Positions 37,065 to 49,879 of a DNA stretch of 64,000 bases are shown here, one piece after another. The translations under genes were made by a program, and so were the position numbers. Each line of letters opens with the position of its first letter. Position 1 is the stretch's first letter. The notes under the pieces are model-generated. The model had not been told where the DNA came from and searched no databases. It saw only the letters and a list, made by a program, of their open reading frames with translations. The DNA comes from Calendula officinalis (Eukaryota > Streptophyta > Magnoliopsida > Asterales > Asteraceae), in assembly GCA_963853835.1 (NCBI GenBank), contig OY970828.1:60132861-60196860 (forward strand), written 5' to 3'.

Positions 37065-38311
37065 TGTAGCACTACAGATATTGTCGTTATCTAAATCCAT
37101 TACCAAACCTACGGATTCTACACACATTGTACCAATAAAAGAACACTAAGGGATGTTTGGTTCACTGGATTTTAGTGGAATTTAACGGTATTGGAATTTA
37201 ATTCCATGACATTCTAATGTTTGGTTCAAAAAAGTGAAAGGAATTGAAATCCTAAATGAGAAAAAAATTCCATCAAATGAAGGAATGAGCATTCCATCCA
37301 AAACTTAATGGAATTAAAATCCAAAGGTTCAAAGGAAAGTGAGTTTACCTTAATACCCTCTTACATCTTCTAACCTAAAACCCTTTGTCGCTCACAACCT
37401 CACATATCATACCGTCTACTTCATCTTCTCCGTCGATTGTAATTTTGGGCTAACCATTTTCTGGGTAAATGAATTTCAGGGTAAACGAACAACAACAAAA
37501 TGATCGATTTTTTTGGCCAAATGATTTGAGTAATTTCTGTTTACAATCTCTGGGTAAATGATTTGTGTATACAATTTCTGGGTAACTATTTGAGTAATTT
37601 TTCACATAAAACAGATCGTAGACAGCAATTTCTATGCACATGCATGTATGGTGGTGTTTAAACAATTTTCAGGGTAAACTATTTAAGCTACTGTGATTTT
37701 TAAACAATTATAAACTGTTTATAATTTCCATGTATGGTGATATTTTCCAACTTATGTTACGGTGATAAGTGTTTGCTTCATTGATTTACTAACCTTTTTT
37801 TGTTATTTTGGTTCTTGATCAGTTCATTATTATATATAAAGGGAAAATTTACTAATTGTATAATAATAAGGCCAAATTCGTCATTTTTTAGATTCCAATT
37901 CAGTTTACTACGTATTCTAACCAAGCAGAATGTGGAAAAGCACTTTTACATTCTTGTATAAATAGGGTAAAGAGCCAAATATGAATATGATTGCAGCATA
38001 TAGAAAAAAATTGATCCATACTCTCATCATTTCTTTATAATGAATAAATATCACTACAAATATATTAAAGAGAGTGGTCAATTGTGGAAATAAAGTTCCA
38101 TTATGCAAAAACCTCTTCTGTTACAAAATATGCAGCGACAAAAACCCTACTACACTTTTAACCAACCTTCTACGAGCACCACCGTCAAAAACAACAATTG
38201 AACTCCATAATTATGTTACACAAACACAACCCCAAAAAATAAAAAATAAAAGCTCAAATATGGGAGGGTGCAAAAGTCTTAAGTAGGTTAAATATTACAA
38301 GGAGGAATACA
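37065..38311. other. Intergenic, nothing firm
   Basis: AT-rich. The segment from about 37151 (GATGTTTGGTTC, with ATTCC palindromes) to about 37925 may be another foldback element, but the ends do not pair well. The last part would be the ZFWD 3' flank. Confidence 0.35.
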
Positions 38312-40793
38312 TCAAGTAGCTGATGTGGCGGCTGCTGATTGGTCAGCCAACCACTGCCAAACTCTCACTTCTCCTGTTCCGTCTCCCGTGAAGAAAATAT
38401 TAGGACCACCTTGTATTGACCGGATCTCTTGTTTTGCAAATATTTTCCCCCTTTCAGCAAACCTAATATACAACCAAACCAACACACTGTTTGTTAATAT
38501 TACAAAGTTAATTAAAAAAACTGAAAAAAAATAAGGAAAATGATAATGGTCAATAGCAAGGCAAAACTAACATAAAAACCTCCCCCTGAATTTTATGCTC
38601 TATCAATGAATGTACAATCATTTTATGCATGTTAGACACAGTCATTAACAAAACCCAAAAAATAAAGGGTCATGAGTAACTTTGTCATTTTACTTGGACG
38701 CGCCGCGGGACCAAATTCTTAATTAGTTTCACTCAAGGACCATATTCGAGAATGTGAAAACCACACGGACCAATTATGTAATTCACTTCTTTTTTTTTAA
38801 TATATGAGAAATAACTTATGCATTAGATATGATCTCGAAGACTATATTTGTACGAATAATAATATCATGTTTTGGGAAAAGCAACTTAGGAGGTTGACCC
38901 ATTGAAACCGTTACTTTTTTAGCTATTTAATATTTTATTTTAGGAGATTTATTACTTTATATATTATTATCTAAATTATTTTGGATAGAAAAACTTACGA
39001 TGGTAAATCATAAGCATGCACAGAGTTGTCGTTGCAAGAACACAGCAATACAGGCTTAGATTCTAGATCATGCATCCCACATAAAGCAAGCAGGCCCTAC
39101 ATATATATCATTTTCAAAAATCATATACATTTCTTATGATATATATATATATATATATTACATAATAATATAATATTTCCAATTTGGAAAAAAAAGTTTA
39201 ATTAACATACATGTTCCTCAGTATGTGTGTAAGTTACTTCCAAATTCCCACTTTCTGTAGCTGCCCACACCTGCATCAGTAAACAAAATTAGCAGCCAAT
39301 AATCAAAACGTATTAAATTAACCATTTTCATTAATTATAAAGCTGAAACCTTTATTGTTTTATCCAGTGAACATGATAAAAGAAACTGATCCCAACAAAG
39401 AACCGACATTACAACAGAACTATGATCAGTTAATGTCTGCAAGCACTGCAAATTCTCAAGGTTCCAAACCTAAAAACACATTATGCGGATGAAATCTATT
39501 ATTACAAATAATAATTTTTAAATAAATAATTTTATATTTTAAAGTGAACTCACTCGTATTGAATTGTCCATTGAACCAGAATATAATCTATTAGCTCCAA
39601 CAACGAGTGTCACAACTGCTGATGTGTGCCCTTGAAGTGATGCAGCTGGTTCAAAACAATTTGTAACAGTATTATACTTCCATGCTAATATACTTCCATC
39701 CTGCATAATAACTTACATTTTGGTTCTTTTATATTTATAAAATAAATACTTTAAAGAATAAAATTCAAAAAATTACCTGTGTACCAGCAAAAAGTAAATC
39801 GTTTCCTACAACGAGAGAATAAACTTGCCCAACAGGTCCATTTAGACTCAGTTCTGCAGAGGTTTGTACATTCCATGCCTATAGTGTTATGTAACAAATA
39901 ACAATAGTTAGAATATAATGTCGATTTATAAAGTAAATCAAGAAAATTAATATTAATTTCAGAATTACCTTGACAAGATTAGGTAAACCCACAAACATCC
40001 ATGGGCCTTCACTTAGCATACAGCCCACTTCACCACCCACATTAATAACCCCTGCACACTACATGATTCTTCATTTAAGTCAAAATTAATTAATCAAAAA
40101 AAGATAATTAGCATAAAATATAAAACAGTCATGAACATGTAGCAACCTGTCCAGATTGGCAATCCCAAACCCTAACAGTCTCATCTTTACTCCCTGTGTA
40201 CAGCTTATCAGATCCAACTGGTAATGCAATACCACTCACAATCTATAAAAGTAATCAAAAAAGGGCATGATTTCAATACAATGTAAATATGTAAAGATTA
40301 AAGAAACAGAGGATGAAAAAGAATTCAAATTTTATCTCAAATATACCTTTTGGTGGCCTTCAAGTTGAGTCAACATTGCAAAACAACTTGATGTACTCCA
40401 TGAATGCAGATACCTGCATTTATCACCAAAACTACAGCTCCCTTGCACCCAAAAATTGCAAATCTTCTCTTTCTTGACAACAACTCGATTATTATTTATC
40501 GAATTCCCTCCTCTGCCACCACCACGGCCCCATGTATTAGGGCCGTTGAAATTAGAACCACCGCCCCTTCGTGCCGTCGTTGATCGTTGATCATCCGTCG
40601 CAAAACCGTAAGGCCGTTTAGACGACGCTGTTCCATTAGCCGGCGTGGATAGCTCCCGGTGTAGAAAAGGGCATGGAAACCGATTGCAGTTGCCCGCTCT
40701 CCAATGGAAACATACGTTCTGATTTCGATTATCGTTCTGCTTTTGAGGTGGCCCTAATCGGTTAAAAACTCGTTTTCCTCCATCTAAATCCAT
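38312..40793 (-). CDS. CCCH zinc finger / WD40 repeat protein (ZFWD type), nine exons
   Basis: Exons on the minus strand are 40793-40347, 40242-40147, 40058-39969, 39878-39777, 39700-39554, 39469-39350, 39270-39211, 39096-38999 and 38462-38312. All junctions are GT-AG and in phase, giving 1311 bases and 436 residues, the usual ZFWD size. The N-terminus has two CCCH fingers: CFHWRAGNCNRFPCPFLH (about residues 28-45) and CNFWVQGSCSFGDKCRYLH (about 112-130). A Gly/Arg/Asn-rich linker lies between them. The rest is WD40 repeats (TGSKDETVRVWDCQSG, SGSMDNSIRVWNLENL, SCSLDKTIKVWA, GTGEVRVWQW). Such fingers usually bind RNA and the propeller binds proteins. ZFWD proteins are plant-specific and their exact role is not settled. 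The last intron (38463-38998) holds a possible transposon remnant. Confidence 0.93.
38640..38790. repeat. Possible MULE terminal-repeat remnant in ZFWD intron 8
   Basis: Contains GGACCAAATTC, GGACCATATTCG and ACGGACCAATTATGTAATTCAC, resembling the right terminal repeat of the two Pack-MULEs. It is degraded and has no partner end. Confidence 0.4.
39136..39160. repeat. TA microsatellite
   Basis: About eleven TA dinucleotides in ZFWD intron 7. Confidence 0.9.
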
Positions 40794-41342
40794 CTATTCA
40801 ACCGATTGATTCGATATTTAATGTATGCGTGTGATCATGATACGGAACAAAATCGGAATGAATGCCGTAGCGAAATAATATGTACGAATTGGACAGCGAG
40901 TTTGAAATTAGGAATTTTAATGTCAAGAACCCTAATTTTCAGAAACCAGGGGAGGAAAGATTAGTGCAAAATTTGGGGATTTAGGGTTTAAACAGAACAA
41001 GATCAAAGAACCCTAATCTATTCTAGGACTGAGAAAGACAAATCGAAAAGGGGGATTGAGCGTATGTCATAACATTAAGGTGTTGTTTGATTTTCCTGAG
41101 CAAAAAGATCTGCTGTATGCGGACCACATCTGCCAATTGCTGCAGTTTCTGAGGCGGACTAAAGGTCTGCAGTCTGCAAGAAAATTATTGTTTGTTTTTT
41201 AACATCTGCAAACTGCTGAAATAAACCAAAACTAATTCATACAACAACATTTAAACAACAATGAAATTATTCATACAACAACAATTTTAATATCGTTTTA
41301 CAACATTGAAATAAATCATACAATATTTTCATTTTAAAAAGT

Positions 41343-42575
41343 TCATTCAATATTTTGCATCAACTGCTCGGCAATTGCATCCCGTAAATGTGTCATATAC
41401 TCGCGGTCCGCTGCGGTACCATGTGCTGGGATCTCGCCTTCATTATCATTAACTGGCACACTGTTATTTCGAACTGTGACATTAGGTTCATCATATCGTG
41501 CAAAGTACTCATCGCTCAGTCCCTCTTTCCGTATAAAATTATGAAGCGCAAAACATGAAATGGCAATGTTTCTTTGCGTAACCAACGAAAATGGTGGCAT
41601 CCTCCTCAATATAGGGAATCGTGCTTTCAGGACACCAAAAGAACGCTCAATGACATTCCGAAGTTTTGCACGTGCATGGTTAAATTTTTCTTTATTGGTT
41701 AACGCACGTCTTTGCCGAAAATCTCCAAGCCATTACCTCACATTACGATACGGGGCCATAAATCCTCGAGTATGTGCATACGCTGCATCACAAAGATAAT
41801 ATTTATCGGGTGGTGGAACCGGGAATGCTGCATGTGGATTTGTAAGTGCTTCTGATAATATTCTAGAATCATGTGCTATCCCTTCCCAACCGGCCACAAC
41901 AAACGTAAAAATCATGTTGAAGTCACAAATTGCCAATACATTTTGGTAACAATCACCTTTTCCCCTACCTCTATATAAATCTTGTTCCTTCGCAGGGACA
42001 ACGGCATGTATCAAAGTGTCGTCAAGTGCACCAACCGCTCCTTTGAAAACCCTTCGTAACCTCTTATTATGCCCCGGAATGTTTGGATTCAGATTAAAAG
42101 TAGTTGGTACTATAATGTCTTTTGCAAAAAGCATCATTTTCTCCAAGACCTCGTAAAAAAATTTATGAATTGTTTGCTTTGAGTGTTGAAATCTTCGCTT
42201 GATAATCACGTAACGTTGATTATGACCGATCATCATAAAAAACATAGCCATCTTTTCCTCGACTGAGACATGTTTGCTATCATTTAACGAGTAATTTACT
42301 CTAAAATGACAACATAATCGAACAAAGCAATCACGAGACATGCGTAGTAATTCAGTGCATTGATTTGGATTACGTTCCAATAACTCTAACGTGTATTCAT
42401 GTCCCGTTAGTTGTGAATCACAATCCCTTAATCGTTTAACACCTCTCTTCCAAAAAAACGGACATACAAGTACATTAGAACGACAAGAAGTATCTTTTGA
42501 TTGTGCTCCACTAATAACCTGTGATAACAACAATTCACATAAAACTTTCAACACCAAAATAATCATCAGAAGCAA
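41343..42575 (-). pseudogene. Harbinger (HARBI1-like) DDE transposase, one in-frame stop
   Basis: The frame is open from 42575 to a TAA at 41735-41733, then continues in the same frame to 41343. The region across the stop still reads as transposase (WLGDFRQRRALTNKEKF, then the RNVIERSFGVLKARFPIL block). The DDE triad is visible: Asp in FKGAVGALDDTLIHA, Asp in AGWEGIAHDSRIL and Glu in NVIERSFG. An acceptor-like site at about 42522 suggests the true coding exon begins with VISGAQSKD and that the first residues of the open frame are intron. Apart from the stop I see no frameshift, so the lesion may be recent. Confidence 0.9.
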
Positions 42576-42726
42576 AATAATTCACACAAAAGTTTCATAC
42601 AAAAGTTCATATAAAAGTTCATACAAAAACATTCAACGAAAGCAAAATAATCAAAAAGTTCATACAAAAGTTCCCGATTAATAGACCAAACATTCAATAG
42701 AACCCAAAAAACCTAAACAATTTTCC

Positions 42727-43628
42727 CTACTTGATAAGTCCTAAACTTGTAGCTGTCATCTTTAGCCATCCTTTTAACACTTCGGGATTATCTGGCAATA
42801 ATATCCATGACTCTTTCATGCCCGGGGACACTCCAAAGATGTTATAAGCAGCTAAGGACAAAGGATCAAGTGGGTCTAACGCAGCTATCTCTAACTTTTT
42901 AACACATTCTTCATGTGTTGGCCCTTTAGTCAAATGTTGTAGAGCTTTTTTCATTTCTAGTGCTAACTCATCACTAGTTATAGAAGATCTAGAAGGTGGA
43001 TCATCTGTGGCAGTGGTGGGTTTAGCCCTTTTGGTGGGCCTATCCACAGGAGGTGGCTCAGGAAAAGGCTCAATGCTATGACGGGAAATGCCATCATCAT
43101 CGTCTAAGGAAATAGAAGGGGTGCCCGTAAGGTGAAGTGGTGGGACCTGACAAGTAGATGATCCAACCACCGATGTTGTTTGGGATGAGGTCCACCTTAA
43201 GTTACCAGTGGCACTATTTCCATCAAAAAGAATTGAACAAAGTTCAGGAAAAGGCAATGGGACAGTTTTCAACGAACCGGCCTTCGGATGTCCCTAAACT
43301 CAATGTAAGAAAAACTAGTATAAGTATATATGCCAACTTTATACATAAATATAAAAAATTTAAATACCTTTTTAAAGTCAACCCACTCCTCGGGTGTTAA
43401 GTTAAAAGTGTTCGTTTGAGGATTGTAAATATTGCCGGTTTTATTTTTCAAGAATACCCATCCCGTGTATTTAGCTTTAAGATTGTCATAGCAGTTTCTA
43501 ATTTGTTTTTTAGTCAAATCCATGCTAAAGTTTTCCTTAAGAACTCTTCCTATCTTGATCCATGACTCATTTTGTAAACTCAAACCTTTTCTACCCACAT
43601 TCTTTACTTCTTTACTCATACCAAACAA
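42727..43628 (-). CDS. Harbinger Myb/SANT-like DNA-binding protein
   Basis: Exons 43628-43368 and 43293-42727 join in phase (GT-AG), giving at least 275 residues. The N-terminal third is a Myb/SANT-like DNA-binding domain (NESWIKIGRVLKENFSMDLT, KQIRNCYDNLKAKYTGWVFL, then LTPEEWVDFKK). A low-complexity middle and a conserved tail (ALDPLDPLSLAAYNIF) follow. In PIF/Harbinger elements this partner binds the ends and helps the transposase into the nucleus. An AG at about 43644 and an open frame upstream of the first Met suggest another 5' exon that I could not place. Confidence 0.8.
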
Positions 43629-44048
43629 CTTTTTCTCCCATTTCTAAAAACCAAATAAGCATATACAAATCAAAATTAACACATTGATGCATACAAATTA
43701 GACATCTACAACTAAAAATTAACCAATAAGCATGTATGAAAAAAAAAATACATAATAGCTATTGTTAACAGCTTGTCTAGATCGATTCTTCAGCAGTCAG
43801 TTCTTAGGCATAAAAATTGACAAATTGGATGGAATCCATTGTAGCTATTGTTAATAGCTATTCATAACATATGTACATGTATCAAATTTAGGCATAAATC
43901 AATCCATATGAAATTTAACAAAATCGACAGTGACTTCTTAGAGAAACATAAGATGGAATCCATTTTTCACATACTATATAAATTAATTGTATATGAAAAT
44001 CGAAGGTGACCTGAGAAAAATACGAGAAAAAAAGACAAGAAAAGATAG

Positions 44049-44160
44049 CTGAGGCGGCGGCGGTGAGGCGGCGGCGGTGAGGCGGCGGCGGTGAGTCGGC
44101 GACGGTGAGTCGGCCACGCTGAGGCGGCGACGGTGAGGCGGCGATGGTGAGGCAGAGTGT
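44049..44160. repeat. GGCGGC-rich minisatellite in the Harbinger element
   Basis: About eight units of roughly 15 bases of the form GGCGGCGGCGGTGA and diverged versions, near the start of the element's transcribed region. Very GC-rich against its surroundings. Confidence 0.85.
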
Positions 44161-44592
44161 TGCCGGCGATGGTCAGGTGGAGCTTGGAGGAGACGACGGG
44201 ATTTGGAACGATGGAAGGGTTAGGGCTTTTGGAGCAAAGAGCAGACGTCGTTTGTTTTGGAGAAGGGTTATTTTTTATTTTTTGGTTTGGAAGATCCAAG
44301 AAGCACTAGGACAAGTCTGTGTGGAAAAGATGTGGGGCAGACAATTTAATGTCTGCGGGCTTCTAAAAAACAAACATCTTCTGAAGGGCTTTTCTGCCCG
44401 TGTTCTGCGCGGCGCAGACAAAAGACCTCATGAAGATCTTTTGTAAAAAAACAAACAACCCCTAAAGCTAACTGAGAGATGGGTAATATTAGGATGTGGT
44501 GACTGCATATGATATTAAATATTAGGGAAAACTGAGTGTGTGCTTAGGTGTGGAATCATCTAAAACTACATAATTTAGGTTAAAAAAACTTA

Positions 44593-45260
44593 GACCGGTG
44601 CCAACGGTACCGTCGGTTGGCACCGCCGGTTTTCCGCCGGTTGTGCCACCGTTGGCACGGCCAGCCGGTTTCACCGCCGGTTTGGGCTACGCCACTTTGG
44701 AGACGAGCAAGAGGGAGGGCGCCGGTGGTTAAAAAATTAAATTTTTTTTCTTTTTTTTTCTTTTTTTTTCCAGACCTTATTTTCACTCTTATTTTAAATT
44801 TTTTTTAATTTTTTTTTAATTTTTTTTAAATTTTTTTTAACTCCTTAAAAGGTAATAATTAGAATAAAAAGGGTAATTTTTTTTTTAAAACTGTTATACT
44901 ACCTTTAATATATTTTTTTAATATATTTTTTATTAAAAAATCTTTAACATTTCTAATATATTTAAAAAAACTTTAATAATGTATTTTTTTATGCAGTGTT
45001 TTTTTTAATTAATGTGATTATTTTTTATGTAATTTTTTTTAATGAAAATAATTTATTTTTATTAGTTAGTATATGTTTTAATTAGTTGTATATATTTTTG
45101 TTAGAAAAAGAAAAGTAAATGGTGGGACCCAAATTTGGTGAAGTGACGGAGTGCTGTTGGCATGGCTACGTCAGTTTAGTGTTAGTTAGTTTGTCTGCTG
45201 ACGTGACGCTGTGTTGGCAGCAACTGACGACGTCAGTTGCATTTACCATTGGGAGTGGTC
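44593..45260. mobile_element. Non-autonomous Harbinger-like element
   Basis: 668 bases with TTA duplications (44590-44592 and 45261-45263). Inverted ends are GACCGGTGCCAACGGTA (left) and GACCACTCCCAATGGTA (complement of right). The left third is GC-rich, the middle T-rich. The right ~150 bases contain CTGACGTGACGCT, also found in the related element at 63529-63845. Confidence 0.82.
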
Positions 45261-45263
45261 TTA

Positions 45264-45581
45264 TAACTCACTACATAAACTAATTACTTTATTAAATCCC
45301 GTCTAAAACTTATCAATTATCTTAAATATTAATTATGTTTTTGTTGAATCGGTGATTCAAGTTTCATATTCTTAAAATGGTGTTTATATTGAACAAAATG
45401 CATATTCTTGAAATGGTGTTGAGTTGTGTTTTTTTTATTATGTAAGTATTTTAATATGGTGAAAAAGTGACAAGATAGTGTAAAAATAACCATTTTGATT
45501 TTTTTTCCAACTAAAACTATGTAGTTATAGATGGTTCCTAAGCTTAGGTACGTGACAGCCACACACTCACTATCCCCTACA
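45264..45581. other. Intergenic, nothing recognised
   Basis: AT-rich; the 96-residue open frame here has no domain. Confidence 0.4.
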
Positions 45582-48304
45582 TCTATAATTATAATAAAAG
45601 AATCATTAGGATGCCACATGACATTTTTTTAGACCCCAATTTGCCATGTGGCAGCTTTTTATTGGTGCATTCTATATTTTCCCGCTTAAAGTGATCATTC
45701 TATTACCAGTTATATATTAAATACGAAATAGAAAATTACTAATACAAAGAGTAAATTACGGAATTTTGGTTCAGCAAATATGGTATGTCTTTATTAATTG
45801 ACAGATCTCTATTAAATACGATATTATCATAGCTAACACAAAGAATAATTTACGGATTTATATTAATCAGTTTCTAAAATTATCTTTTTCAAAATTGAAA
45901 CAACTCCTTACAATTCGTTTTTTATTAATCTAATTATAGCATTCCTAATAAGAAGGACTAAATCATGGACCAAGTCAACAAACCATAAACATAATCCTTA
46001 ATTGATTCTATTTAAACACTGCATGTTTTTGTTTCAATCGACAATTATTTTGAGGTTCTTAACTATTTTGCAGCATTCACAAGCCGGCTTCATAATTATA
46101 TTAAGAATAATCTCAGTATTCTCTTATTACCGTTCTTCATAAACAGTTTTATGCTATTAAACGTACTGAAAGTAAAAAATTTGTAACATGATCTTCATCT
46201 TTTAGTTTTGCGGATTCAATAATTTTGTATTTGCAGGTTATTTTTTCTTAATCACATAACATCAAGGTTAGTGGTACTCTTATTATAGTGCCTTATATTT
46301 TATTCTTATAGAGAATTACTATTTTTCCTTCATCACATGTTCATTGATTATATATATTAAACAGAAGTAACTGTTAGGAGGTCTGATTTGTGTTCATCTA
46401 GCATTTAAAAGAACAACATGATTGATTCTTAATGCATGCATGCTAGAGAATATCCAGAAATTGCATGCATATGTTATTGCTGCTTTACATAACCCGTTTA
46501 TAAATTTGATATAAATACACCTTATGTTGACTTTAATATTTATACCGACATTAATAAACCTATTGTTGTTTTTTAATTTTTATGTATTATTTTTAAACAT
46601 TTTAGAGGCTTTTGGGTTTTTAATTAATTTTAAAAGCTGCTCGACTTGAAAATCTCTAAATCGGTATGTTGAATTTTATAGCGGATTAATTCTCCAGGAA
46701 TTAATTATGTTGGTATTTTATTAAGTTTCAATTTCAAACATGGATTTTCAAACTAATGTTAATTAAATATATTTTTGTTAATTTGATTTAAATCATTCCT
46801 AATTTATCTAACAAAAATCATAGAATTTATGGTAATCTAATTTACTTAAGTTACAGAAATTATGGTACATGACTTATTTATATACACAATCTCCACATTT
46901 AATTTGACCTTTTCAATAACAATCTCATCAATTTTCAGAATTTGATGATTAAAATGTTTTAATATAATATATTACAATCATTATTTTTTGGATTATGTTT
47001 TTCATGAAATTGAGTATAATTGACTTTTATAAAAGTATAGTTGTTAGGTATTAAGGATGTTGTTTAAATAAGACTTTGACTTTAAAAGTCCAAATTTAAT
47101 TTAGTTTTTAAGGTTCAGTTTTTGTTCAAGACAAATTTTTATTCAGTATTTTTATAAAAATTTTTTTGAATGATAATCTTTATGTTTTGTATTCTACAAC
47201 AGTACATATTCTCTTTATTATAGTGTAGTGTTTCAAAATTAAAGTAACATTGAAATCATGTTTTTAGGGTTCAAAAGCACAAAGCAAAGTTTAATGTTTT
47301 GGAACAGTACATATTCTCTTTTGCCACTACAACTTGGTTTTAAATTTTTTTTAACTTTTAAAATGTTTTTAAAACAGGTTTGACTTTTTTGATTGACTTT
47401 GTTTTTAAAATCAATGGAGTAATTTGACTATAAGGATTCTGGAAACAATTCTAATACAACATAATTTATGTGCGTGAATTTGCTTTGGACCCCATACTTA
47501 ATGTCAATTAAAGAAACACTACATTGGGTTGTTCCTAAAAGATAGATGGTTTTATTAATGTCTTTTTTTTTATCTTCAATACTACGGGTCAAATAGGTCC
47601 AACGGGTCTTATTATCTTCAATACTAATGTCGTATTATTGGTCTTATTAATGGCCTTAAGTACATACATGATTCTTATATATTCGGTTTAATACATTCTA
47701 TATTATTAGGCTTTTTTTTTACTTTATTTATTGTTCAGATTTGACTTTTTAGTAAAAGACACTAAAAATCCAAAGGTGTATAAGAAGTTTATGATTACAT
47801 GGTTATTATAGCGATTACGTTCCAAAGCTGTATAGGCAGTTTATGATATAGAAATCAAGGTCCATGATTAAGAATAATAAAGTTATATATAAGATATAAA
47901 TAATAATAACAAAAAATAAATTCACGGGTTGTTGTAATAGTTAACTATTTAGTAAGCAGGGTATAAAGTTCATACAAGAAATAGCATAGTCAATATTATC
48001 GGCAAAGGGCATTACTAATTAATAGTGACTATACATTTTTAACATTTTTTAGTGATATTCATTTAGTAAATGGTCCAGTGGGTGGATTATTTCATTATAT
48101 CCAACTATAACTAAGTCTATTATATAACATGCCCTATTACGTTCAACAAAATTATTAACCACTATAACTAAGCCTATTATATAACATGCCCCATTAAGTT
48201 CAACAAAATTATTAACTACTATAACTAAGCCTATTATATAACATGCCCCATTACGTTCAACAAAATTATTAACCATCCGTGATTTTTCACGGGTTATAAC
48301 CTAG
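45582..48304 (+). mobile_element. Non-coding Helitron with textbook ends
   Basis: Starts TCTATAATTATAATAAAAG at 45582, preceded by A. Ends with the hairpin CCGTG-ATTTTT-CACGG (about 48277-48292), GTTATAAC and CTAG (48301-48304), followed by T. The 2723-base interior is AT-rich with no Rep/helicase and no captured gene that I recognise. Confidence 0.9.
48104..48276. repeat. 57-base tandem repeat before the Helitron 3' hairpin
   Basis: Three units starting near 48104, 48161 and 48218, each with ACTATAACTAAG, TATTATATAACATGCC and GTTCAACAAAATTATTAA. As 57 is a multiple of three, a repetitive open frame appears on the minus strand. Confidence 0.92.
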
Positions 48305-48539
48305 TATTAGTATATTATGAGCCGTTGATTGTACGCGTTTATTATGTCTTGTACCGTTGTACGGTTGAGCCGTAAGGTGCAAGGTAGATTTCGAGATTGT
48401 ATTTTTAGCGAATTGATCTCTGCGTTATAAAATAAAAAGAAAGCATAATCTACTTGTTTTTAAGCAAGATTTCGAGAATTATGATTCTTTAAATTGAAAT
48501 TTTTTAGACTTTATCCTTCACGGGTTTCAGGTTGAAATA

Positions 48540-49650
48540 GAGAGGTTGGATCATATTGTCTCATTTTATTAAATGGATCTACTACTAGGAAATTTAGTAT
48601 TGAGAAAGGTTTGAAACAAGGTGATCTTATTGCTCCTTTCCTTTTTATTATTGTTGTCAAAGAAATTTATGTTGTCATGTATGAAGCTTTGTAAGAAAGT
48701 GTTTATAGGGGTTGCCAACTTCCACTTGATGGGCCGGTTGTATCTCATCTTCGGTATGCAACTGATATATTTTTATTAGTGTTTGGTCGTTGGCAAATGT
48801 CAAAAATCTAACCCGTATTCTTAGGTGCTTCCACCTCGCATCTGGTTTAAAGGTAAATATGAATAGGAGTAATATTTTTGGTGTGGAGTTCCGGTGGATG
48901 AAGTGTAATTTATGGCGGACCGTATTAATTGTAGTGTCGGATTTCTCCCTATTAAATACCTTTGTCTTTTAATCGTTGTGTCTATGAACTGGGTGGAGCA
49001 TTGGAAGATAATTATAAATAAACTCCAAAGAAAGCTCTCTAATTGGAAAGCTTCATCTTTATTAATTGGTGGTAGATTGCCTTAGTAAAATCTGTGGGGG
49101 CCCTTGGAATTTATTATTTTTTTATTTATAAAGTCAAAAGATTCTTAAAAATTAGAATAGATTAGAGCTAGATTCTTTTGGGGCGAAAAGAATGGCGTTC
49201 GGAAAATTAATTGGATCAATTGGAATTTAATCATCATTGAAAAGGATTATGGTGGTTTGAATGTTAGTAGTCTAAAAGGTCAAAATCTTACACTTTTAAA
49301 CTAAATGGTGGTGGAGATATAAACGTGATTACTAGTCATTGTGGAAGGAGGTTTTAAACGCATTGCATCTTTCCCATTTGTCTAGCAGATTTGCAGGTAT
49401 TTGTAACAACATTGTTAAGGTCCAATCCCATCTTGATAAGCTAAATATCCCTATTAGTAGTCGGCTTCAGTTATCGCCGAGTAACAACGTTTCTAGTGGA
49501 GGTCAGAATTGGGCCATTGAGCCCAACGAGATATTTGTTGTTTCATCCGCAAGAAGAGCATTTGATCATTTTATATTGGGGCCTCGGATGATTTACTCTA
49601 TCCATTGGCTTAATTCTATTTCAATTAAAATCAACGTAAACATGTTGCAG
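48540..49650 (+). pseudogene. Dead LINE (L1-type) reverse transcriptase and zf-RVT region
   Basis: Reading across frames gives a series of LINE motifs. First are FSIEKGLKQGDLIAPFLF and LRYATDIFLL, where the catalytic YADD has become YATD. Then come NVKNLTRILRCFHLASGLKV, LQRKLSNWKA and RFFWGEKNGVRKINWINW-like sequence. An EPNEIFVVSSARRAFDHF / WLNSISIKINVN segment of the zf-RVT domain follows. Stops and frameshifts are frequent. The 5' half is missing and no poly-A tail or target duplication is evident. Confidence 0.88.
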
Positions 49651-49879
49651 GTGAGAAATAAAGTTGTTGCATGTTTTTGAGGATGTTCTTTATGATGATG
49701 TGAAGAACAAGGTAAACATGAAACTACAATTTTTAAAACGTAAGATACAAGTAATTTGGAGAAAAATAGTGCAATTTAGACCCAAAGACAAAAATAAGGG
49801 AAATTCAAAAAATACAGGGACAAAAAAAACGAAGAGAAGTATATGGACAAAATCATAAGATTCGAAAGACTACAAGGAT

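Larger units (their letters stand above)
41079..44462 (-). mobile_element. PIF/Harbinger transposon with both genes
   Basis: 3384 bases with TAA duplications (41076-41078 and 44463-44465). Ends begin GGTGTTGTTTG and, on the complement of the right, GGGGTTGTTTG. On the minus strand it carries the two genes of this superfamily: a Myb/SANT-like DNA-binding protein (43628-42727) and a DDE transposase (42575-41343). The transposase has one premature stop, so this copy is probably no longer autonomous. It is the likely larger relative of the MITE at 8366-8777. Confidence 0.95.

Noticed and set aside
43967..44299. 110-residue Pro/His/Arg-rich frame inside the Harbinger element
   Set aside because: Arises from the GGCGGC minisatellite and shows no link by splice sites to the Myb-like exons, though a missing 5' exon could lie nearby.
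48049..48276. 75-residue repetitive frame
   Set aside because: Produced by the 57-base Helitron repeat, not a gene.
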